A DNA stretch of 7,420 nucleotides from Chloroflexota bacterium (GTDB lineage: Bacteria > Chloroflexota > Anaerolineae > Promineifilales > Promineifilaceae), in contig QQUD01000205.1 of NCBI GenBank assembly GCA_008501785.1, forward strand, positions 1 to 7,420, read 5' to 3'. Made by a program: the position numbers and the translations under genes. Numbering within the stretch: position 1 is the first letter of the stretch; every line of letters begins with the position of its first letter. This document shows positions 1-4,282 of the stretch, in pieces. The notes beneath the pieces were generated by a model. It saw only the letters and a list, made by a program, of their open reading frames with translations. It was not told where the DNA came from and did no database searches.

Positions 1-176
1 AGCAATATTTCGCAGCACAAACCTTTGAATATCCGCTTATTGAGGGAGTCAACACCACGATAGGTTTACCGCCACTGACTGACTTGGACGCCGTTGCCAT
101 CGACCTTTCACTCACCGATCTGGCCGACTTGGAAGGCACACAGGACATGTTGCTGGAATTAGGCATTATTGAATGA
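1..176 (+). CDS. Iron-type ABC transporter substrate-binding protein, C-terminal fragment
   Basis: The 5' end lies outside the window. The frame read from base 3 is open for 57 codons and stops at TGA 174-176. The visible tail begins QYFAAQTFEYPLIEGV, continues through LPPLTDLDAVAIDLSLTD, and ends with a leucine-rich helix finishing ELGIIE. The pattern 'QxYFAxQTFEYPLxEGV...LPPL...IDLSDL' is what I recall from the C-termini of periplasmic or lipoprotein Fe(III)-binding proteins of the FutA/HitA/AfuA type (extracellular solute-binding family 1). These proteins capture iron outside the membrane and pass it to an ABC permease. The permease and ATPase genes would be expected upstream of the window, since nothing downstream belongs to a transporter. 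The match is by memory of a short tail only, and another family 1 solute is possible. A heptamer repeat block starts two bases after the stop codon. Confidence 0.7.
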   Translation, partial: QYFAAQTFEYPLIEGVNTTIGLPPLTDLDAVAIDLSLTDLADLEGTQDMLLELGIIE

Positions 177-177
177 T

Positions 178-257
178 GCAAGGAGCAAGGTGCAAGGAAA
201 AGAAGAATGGAAGACTCTTTCCTCCTTGCCCCCTGCTCCCTGCCCCTTGTTCCTCCA
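178..257. repeat. Inverted heptamer array (GCAAGGW x3, then TCCTTGC-like x4-5)
   Basis: Three head-to-tail heptamers of GCAAGGW lie at 178-184, 185-191 and 192-198. After a purine-rich spacer come the inverse-complement heptamers TCCTTGC (223-229), CCCCTGC (230-236), TCCCTGC (237-243), CCCTTGT (244-250) and TCCTCCA (251-257). The two arms can fold into a long imperfect hairpin, extended by AAAGA against TCTTT near the loop. The block begins two bases after the stop of the upstream gene, so it could also end transcription, although no clean T-tract follows the stem. It resembles the short tandemly repeated repetitive (STRR) heptamers known from filamentous cyanobacteria. Confidence 0.8.
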
Positions 258-263
258 AATGAT

Positions 264-281
264 AGCTAGCTGTTAGCTAAC
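264..281. repeat. Two abutting perfect palindromes
   Basis: AGCTAGCT (264-271) is directly followed by GTTAGCTAAC (272-281). Both are perfect palindromes, and the TTAG/CTAA words recur just after (GGTTAG at 282-287). They lie between two tandem-repeat blocks, and no function can be assigned. They could be a degenerate array of the same kind or a binding site for a dimeric regulator. Confidence 0.5.
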
Positions 282-333
282 GGTTAGGCATGGAAACGGC
301 CGTTCGCGTAAAGTGTAGATGTATTAAGCACTT

Positions 334-398
334 CAGCATTGCAGCAACTCAGCATTTCAGCCGCTGGCTGACTAGCTGACTGGCTGACTGGCTGACTA
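334..398. repeat. Inverted octamer array (CAGC-led x4, then GCTGACTR x4)
   Basis: Four octamers starting with CAGC stand at 334-341, 342-349, 350-357 and 358-365. They are followed one base later by four octamers GCTGACTA/G at 367-374, 375-382, 383-390 and 391-398. CAGC and GCTG are inverse complements at the same eight-base period, so the arms can pair in several registers around a very short turn (TCAGC-CGCT-GGCTGA is one option). The design is the same as the heptamer block at 178-257 but with a different unit and period. It lies upstream of the membrane-protein gene. Confidence 0.8.
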
Positions 399-400
399 GT

Positions 401-449
401 ACTGAAACCAACATCTTTTGTCGGTAAAATGTTTGCGAATGGTTTCAGT
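401..449. promoter_or_regulatory. Inverted repeat / hairpin upstream of the membrane-protein gene
   Basis: ACTGAAACCA (401-410) and TGGTTTCAGT (440-449) are perfect inverse complements. Between them AACATcTTTT and AAAATGTT can form an inner stem around GTCGGT, with one unpaired C. The element overlaps the only reasonable promoter candidate, so operator or cruciform roles are possible. It could equally be another repeat of the kind that fills this spacer. Confidence 0.5.
402..430 (+). promoter_or_regulatory. Candidate sigma-70-type promoter for the membrane-protein gene
   Basis: CTGAAA (402-407) is separated by 17 bases from TAAAAT (425-430). This gives 4 of 6 and 5 of 6 matches to the -35 and -10 consensus. 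The elements lie inside an inverted repeat, which could place a regulator on the promoter. Such matches arise easily by chance in AT-rich spacers, so this is only a candidate. Confidence 0.25.
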
Positions 450-452
450 TTA

Positions 453-502
453 AGTGTTCCGGCGCAATGTGCTATCCGGCAATATTTGTTGGTCGGAACA
501 CT
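453..502 (+). promoter_or_regulatory. Second inverted repeat in the leader of the membrane-protein gene
   Basis: AGTGTTCCG (453-461) pairs perfectly with CGGAACACT (494-502), enclosing about 32 bases. It starts four bases after the preceding inverted repeat and ends nine bases before the ribosome binding site AAGGAG (511-516). If the promoter is at 402-430, this hairpin would sit in the 5' leader and could affect translation or RNA stability. Confidence 0.45.
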
Positions 503-523
503 AGCTATCGAAGGAGCGATGAA

Positions 524-1252
524 ATGAAAACGAAAACAACAAATCTCAGTGGATTAGTTTTGATTGTGCTTGGTGTAGCCGCATTGATGCACACCATGAT
601 TTTACCTTTATTTGGCGTTGAAGCGGGGCTTTGGCGATTATGGCCACTGTTGGTCGCTGGTGTAGGATTCGCATTTGTGCTCACACCCTTTGCTTCACGC
701 GAAAAGCGTGGTTTAGGCATGATGTTTATCCCCGGTGTACCAATTGTAATGGTAAGCGGACTCCTGTTTGTTTCCAGCATGTTCAATTGGTGGAGCAGTT
801 GGGAACTGTTTTGGCCTTTGATCATTATTGCATTGGCCCTTGGATTTGCAGCAGCGGCGATTCAATCTCGCGTGGTTTGGCTGTTTATCCCGGCAATTAT
901 TCTGGGCGCAAATGGGCTGGTCTTCCAGTTTTGCAGCCTCACAGGCTGGTGGGAACTGTGGTCAATTTTGTGGACGATTGAGCCGCTGTCGGTTGGTTTG
1001 GCGCTCATCTTTTTGTCGATGCTCACAAAACGACAGGGTTTGATGACGGCGGGGCTGATTGTAACGGCCGTTGCTGGCGTCGGCTTCAGCATCATGGCAA
1101 TGGTCTTGTCTGGCTGGACAGCCATTCTCGGCTCAATCATGCTCATCGTCGTCGGTGGCGCACTGCTGCTCAACAATGTACGCCGTCAAGATGATTATTT
1201 GATTGAGGAAAAAACGCCAAAAGAAAAATTAGCTGATTCCACGTATCAATAA
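524..1252 (+). CDS. Multi-pass integral membrane protein, LiaI/LiaF-TM (DUF5668)-like repeats
   Basis: The 242-residue reading starts at ATG 524, seven bases after a strong AAGGAG (511-516). An in-frame ATG at 467 would add 19 residues but has no ribosome site and overlaps the inverted repeat, so I reject it. About eight hydrophobic segments are visible, near residues 9-29, 37-55, 67-87, 95-112, 117-137, 143-167, 172-194 and 198-217. The C-terminal tail of about 24 residues is charged and probably cytoplasmic. Tryptophan-rich phrases recur: GLWRLWPLLVAG, SWELFWPLIIIALALG and WWELWSILW...LSVGLAL. The 'W-x-L-W-P-L...G' pattern is typical of the small membrane modules of LiaI/LiaF-type cell-envelope stress proteins, which suggests two or three tandem copies. 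The function is otherwise unknown and no sensor partner is nearby. The gene stands alone between a repeat-filled spacer and a strong hairpin. Confidence 0.8.
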   Translation: MKTKTTNLSGLVLIVLGVAALMHTMILPLFGVEAGLWRLWPLLVAGVGFAFVLTPFASREKRGLGMMFIPGVPIVMVSGLLFVSSMFNWWSSWELFWPLIIIALALGFAAAAIQSRVVWLFIPAIILGANGLVFQFCSLTGWWELWSILWTIEPLSVGLALIFLSMLTKRQGLMTAGLIVTAVAGVGFSIMAMVLSGWTAILGSIMLIVVGGALLLNNVRRQDDYLIEEKTPKEKLADSTYQ

Positions 1253-1265
1253 AGCATTTTTATTC

Positions 1266-1329
1266 AAACACGGACAAGAAAAACACGGGCTAAAAATTTT
1301 TGGCCCGTGTTTTTCTTGTCCGTGTTTTT
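1266..1329 (+). terminator. Long perfect hairpin with T-run, probable terminator
   Basis: Bases 1266-1290 and 1303-1327 are perfect inverse complements over 25 bp. The 12-base loop is TAAAAATTTTTG, itself largely self-complementary. The right arm runs into a T-tract ending at 1329. It starts 14 bases after the stop of the membrane-protein gene, so a Rho-independent terminator on the plus strand is likely. Each arm holds AACACGG twice (1267-1273 and 1282-1288, a 15-base offset), so the arm is a tandem duplication followed by its inverse copy. That is more elaborate than an ordinary terminator stem. Confidence 0.75.
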
Positions 1330-1570
1330 GTTCTAGAATATTTGAAACGACACGACGGCGCTGAAGAGAAAGTGGCATATATAAAACAATGACAGCCCCC
1401 GCAGGGTTGTTTTTTGTGACCAAAACGGCCGTTTCACTGTCTAAACTTCCTGGAACGACACCGCTGCCACTTTGTAACGGTATCGTAACGGATGGGTTGG
1501 GGCGTCGTTCCATTTTTGCTGTGACATTCCCCCCTAAATCAGGTAGACTTTTATAAAGCCAGAAAAACAA
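1330..1570. other. Structured intergenic region without a convincing gene
   Basis: I see no gene here. The minus-strand open frame across it would start with TTG, has no ribosome site, and runs through the hairpin. The region contains long-range inverted pairs: AAAGTGGC (1369-1376) with GCCACTTT (1466-1473), and TGGAACGAC (1451-1459) with GTCGTTCCA (1504-1512). It also holds a direct repeat GTAACGG at 1475-1481 and 1485-1491, one copy of AACGGCCGTT (1424-1433), and similar stretches GAAACGACAC (1344-1353) and GGAACGACAC (1452-1461). It could be a structured leader, a small RNA or decayed repeat DNA. Confidence 0.4.
1521..1549 (+). promoter_or_regulatory. Candidate promoter for the large ATPase gene
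   Basis: GTGACA (1521-1526) and TAGACT (1544-1549) are 17 bases apart and match the -35 and -10 consensus in 5 of 6 and 4 of 6 positions. Transcription would start near 1556, giving a leader of about 85 bases. That leader would contain the heptamer hairpin at 1571-1628 just ahead of the ribosome site. Confidence 0.35.
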
Positions 1571-1628
1571 GAGATTTGAGATTGGAGATTAGCCCCCAAT
1601 CCCCAATCCCCAATCCCCAATCTCCACA
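1571..1628. repeat. Inverted heptamer array (GAGATTD x3, then CCCCAAT x4)
   Basis: GAGATTT, GAGATTG and GAGATTA lie at 1571-1577, 1578-1584 and 1585-1591. After two bases, four exact CCCCAAT heptamers follow at 1594-1600, 1601-1607, 1608-1614 and 1615-1621, then CTCCACA. GGAGATT (1584-1590) pairs with AATCTCC (1619-1625), and the arms share the inverse words ATTG/CAAT, so a hairpin forms directly upstream of the ATPase ribosome site AAGAGGA (1628-1634). It has the same build as the arrays at 178-257 and 334-398. Confidence 0.85.
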
Positions 1629-1640
1629 AGAGGACTAGAC

Positions 1641-4166
1641 ATGAACACAGACGGCAAACTTTACATGGGACGCATTTACGACCCGGCAACTGCAAAAACT
1701 ACAACAGACCCACTTTTGTACGATCCTGATGATCTCACCACACACGGCGTTGTCGTTGGCATGACCGGTTCTGGTAAAACCGGTTTGTGTATCGACTTAC
1801 TGGAAGAAGCTGCACTCAATAACATTCCCGCACTAATGATCGACCCCAAAGGCGACATCACCAACGCGCTGCTGCACTTCCCTGACTTAGCACCCGGCGA
1901 CTTTCAACCCTGGGTCAATGCAGACGAAGCGCGACGCGATGGTAAAACAGTTGAGCAAGCGGCCCAAGACACAGCCGATTTATGGCGCAACGGTCTTGCC
2001 TCTTGGGACATTGGCCCCGAACGGCTGCAAGCACTGAAAGATAGCGTTCGTTTTTCTATTTACACCCCCGGTTCTGATGCGGGATTGCCGATAAGCATTT
2101 TGGCAACGCTTGAAGCGCCAGATATTCCTTGGGCATCAAACCAAGAAATGCTGCGTGAAAAAATCTCTGGCACCGTAACCGCGCTGCTGGGCTTGATTGG
2201 GCTAAAAGATATCGATCCGGTACGTTCGCGAGAACACATTTTGCTGGCAAATATTTTTGAACACGCATGGAGCCAGGGCAAAGATTTGGACCTGGGCGAG
2301 CTGATCATGCAAACGCAAGCACCGCCTTTTGAAAAACTGGGCGTTTTTCCTATCAATCGCTTTTTCCCAGAAAAGGATCGCTTTGAATTGGCCATGATGC
2401 TGAACAATATGCTGGCCTCTCCTGCGTTTCAGGCGTGGATTGAAGGGGAACCGCTCAACATTCAGCGATTGTTGTATGATGAAAACGGCCGTTCTCGCCA
2501 CACCATCTTCTACATCGCCCACCTCAACGAAGCCGAGCGCATGTTTTTTGTGACGCTGCTCTATTCGGCCGTAGAAACTTGGATGCGTTCACAAGCTGGC
2601 TCGACGACGCTGCGGGCGCTGGTTTACTTTGACGAGATTTTTGGCTACCTGCCCCCCGTCGGCAACCCACCCTCGAAAGAGCCAATGCTGCGCATGTTGA
2701 AACAAGCACGTGCTTTTGGTGTGGGCATGGTGCTGGCGACCCAAAATCCGGTGGATGTTGATTACAAAGCGCTTTCTAATGCAGGTACGTGGTTCATTGG
2801 CAAGCTGGCGACCGAACAAGACAAAGCACGTTTGCTGGATGGTCTTGCGAGCGCTGTACCCGGCGGTTTAGATACTCGCGCCTACGACAAAATGATTTCC
2901 TCATTGGGGAAACGTGTCTTCTTGTTGCGCAATGTGCATGAAAAGCAGCCGGCTCTCTTTCAAACGCGCTGGGCGATGAATTATTTGGCTGGACCGGTGA
3001 CTCGTAATCAGATTCCGGCGCTGAATGCACTCGTTGGTGCAGGAATTAACAATCAACAATCAACAATTAACAATCAACAATTAACGGCTGCACCTCAGTC
3101 ACCTGTCGCCAGTCCTCAGTCTCTAGTCTCTAGTCCTCAGTCCTTAGAACCGGAGGGGCCAGAGTTACCTGGGACAACGACTCGACCGGCGGTGCCTTCG
3201 AATATTGGTGAGTATTTTTTGCCGAATAATTTGACGGTGGGCGAGGCGGTGAATGAATACGGCCGTTCCCTTCCCTCAGATGCCAGCGCGATTGGCTTAT
3301 TGTATCGTCCCGTATTATTGGCACAGGCACACATCCGCTATATGCAGCGCAAATATGCGCTCGATCACGAAACAAAAGTTGCCACGTTGGTGCATGAGCC
3401 TGACAAACGCGGCAATGTGCGTTGGGAAGATTACGAAACTGAAGCGATGGACCCACGCAAATTAGATCGCCGTGCCACACCGGATGCCCGTTTTGCTGCG
3501 CTCGAAGAACCGCTCTCTCAGGCCAAAGCGATTCGCGCCATGAACACAGATTTTGTTGATTGGCTGTATCGCTCCGCCGAAGTGACGATCAAAACCAATA
3601 ACACGCTCAAAGTGTATGCTGGACCTGACATATCCGAGGAAAAGTTTCAAGAGATGTGCGAAGATGTCGCCGAAGAAAAGGCGCAAGTTGACATCAAAAA
3701 GGTGGAAACGCAGTACAAGAAAAAACTAGCCGCTGTTAACAAAAAGATCACCCGCGAAAAGCGAGAGTTGGCTGAAGATGAAGAGGAGTTCAAGCGACGT
3801 AAGCAAGAGGAAGCTGTCAAACATGCTGAAACGATTTTTGGCCTATTCACTGGCCGCAAACGCAGTGTATCGAGTTCACTCAGCAAACGACGCATGACCG
3901 CCCAAGCCAAAGCCGACATCGAAGAATCGCAAGATGCTATTGCCGAGTTTGAACGCGAAATTGAAGCGCTCAAAGAAGAACTGGAAGATACAGTGACCGA
4001 AGTTGAAGATAAGTGGGAAGAAATTATCAACGATGTCACCGAAATCTCGGTTTCGCCCTATAAAAAAGACATCGACCCTGAAATTTTCGGCGTCGCCTGG
4101 TTCCCATACCATCTGGTGCAATCAGGAGATCGAATTGATGAGCTGCCAGGGTTTGGAACAGCGTAA
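1641..4166 (+). CDS. HerA/FtsK-superfamily P-loop ATPase with C-terminal coiled coil
   Basis: The protein has 841 residues and starts at ATG 1641 with AAGAGGA seven bases upstream. The Walker A motif GMTGSGKT is at residues 40-47, followed by the IDPKGD motif (67-72) common in HerA, VirB4 and TraG/VirD4-type ATPases. Walker B is ALVYFDEI at 326-333, with D331 and E332 as the likely magnesium and catalytic acids. ATQNP at 366-370 fits the sensor motif. A repeat-derived linker covers 469-503. The C-terminal part ends in a long charged helical hairpin (about 666-800) whose turn is FGLFTGRKR with a basic stretch (733-741 onward). There is no signal peptide or membrane segment, so it is cytosolic. 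The family couples ATP hydrolysis to moving DNA or protein polymers, usually as hexamers. Proteins of this layout are generally annotated as 'ATP-binding protein' or 'helicase HerA-like' without known function. No NurA nuclease or conjugation gene is adjacent, so a DNA-end-resection or transfer role is not supported by context. Confidence 0.85.
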   Translation: MNTDGKLYMGRIYDPATAKTTTDPLLYDPDDLTTHGVVVGMTGSGKTGLCIDLLEEAALNNIPALMIDPKGDITNALLHFPDLAPGDFQPWVNADEARRDGKTVEQAAQDTADLWRNGLASWDIGPERLQALKDSVRFSIYTPGSDAGLPISILATLEAPDIPWASNQEMLREKISGTVTALLGLIGLKDIDPVRSREHILLANIFEHAWSQGKDLDLGELIMQTQAPPFEKLGVFPINRFFPEKDRFELAMMLNNMLASPAFQAWIEGEPLNIQRLLYDENGRSRHTIFYIAHLNEAERMFFVTLLYSAVETWMRSQAGSTTLRALVYFDEIFGYLPPVGNPPSKEPMLRMLKQARAFGVGMVLATQNPVDVDYKALSNAGTWFIGKLATEQDKARLLDGLASAVPGGLDTRAYDKMISSLGKRVFLLRNVHEKQPALFQTRWAMNYLAGPVTRNQIPALNALVGAGINNQQSTINNQQLTAAPQSPVASPQSLVSSPQSLEPEGPELPGTTTRPAVPSNIGEYFLPNNLTVGEAVNEYGRSLPSDASAIGLLYRPVLLAQAHIRYMQRKYALDHETKVATLVHEPDKRGNVRWEDYETEAMDPRKLDRRATPDARFAALEEPLSQAKAIRAMNTDFVDWLYRSAEVTIKTNNTLKVYAGPDISEEKFQEMCEDVAEEKAQVDIKKVETQYKKKLAAVNKKITREKRELAEDEEEFKRRKQEEAVKHAETIFGLFTGRKRSVSSSLSKRRMTAQAKADIEESQDAIAEFEREIEALKEELEDTVTEVEDKWEEIINDVTEISVSPYKKDIDPEIFGVAWFPYHLVQSGDRIDELPGFGTA
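3045..3148 (+). repeat. In-frame STRR-like heptamer arrays inside the ATPase gene
   Basis: Six heptamers ATYAACA/G run without gaps from 3045 to 3086. After GGCTGC... come eight heptamers close to CYYYAGT from 3093 to 3148, including CCTCAGT at 3093, 3114 and 3135 and CTCTAGT at 3121 and 3128. Because 7 and 3 share no factor, three heptamers encode seven residues. The protein therefore shows INNQQST/INNQQLT and PQSPVAS/PQSLVSS/PQSLEPE at residues 469-503. The frame is kept, and the block sits between the ATPase core and the C-terminal domain. It looks like intergenic-type repeat DNA that invaded or expanded in a tolerant linker. Confidence 0.85.
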
Positions 4167-4188
4167 ACGGTAAGCAGTAATACGTCAT

Positions 4189-4263
4189 TTTCCCGGAAGC
4201 TTTGAACCAATGGCTCAAGCAAAATAAATTCTTAACTTCCGGGAAAGTCGATAAACTTTTTTA
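4189..4263. terminator. Stem-loop between convergent genes, probable terminator
   Basis: TTTCCCGGAAG (4189-4199) and CTTCCGGGAAA (4236-4246) form a perfect 11-bp stem around a 36-base loop. The loop can itself fold (GCTTTGAACC against GGCTCAAGC). A T-run follows at 4257-4262 on the plus strand. The element lies 22 bases after the ATPase stop and 36 bases from the stop of the facing gene, which is the expected place for a shared terminator. Confidence 0.55.
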
Positions 4264-4282
4264 ATAATGCCTTTCCAGGTGA

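Noticed and set aside
178..398. CRISPR array or attachment site
   Set aside because: Units are 7-8 bases without unique spacers, and there are no cas, integrase or transposase genes in the window.
467..523. Upstream in-frame start adding 19 residues to the membrane protein
   Set aside because: It has no ribosome site and lies inside the 453-502 inverted repeat. ATG 524 has AAGGAG at ideal spacing and begins a normal basic N-terminus before the first membrane segment.
1266..1327. Insertion-sequence or MITE end
   Set aside because: The inverted arms enclose only 12 bases, no target-site duplication is seen, and the position just after a stop codon favours a terminator. A dispersed repeat is not excluded.
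1229..1570. Minus-strand open frame of 113 codons
   Set aside because: It starts with TTG without a ribosome site, runs through the long hairpin and overlaps the end of the membrane-protein gene. Its composition does not look like a protein.
2563..2573. Tenth copy of the palindrome (TTCGGCCGTAG)
   Set aside because: It contains only CGGCCG with one correct flank (TCGGCCGT), so it is a near-match and was not counted.
3647..4039. Minus-strand frame of 130 codons, very rich in Ser
   Set aside because: It is the complement of the Glu/Lys-rich coiled coil of the ATPase. Poly-Ser is the expected shadow.
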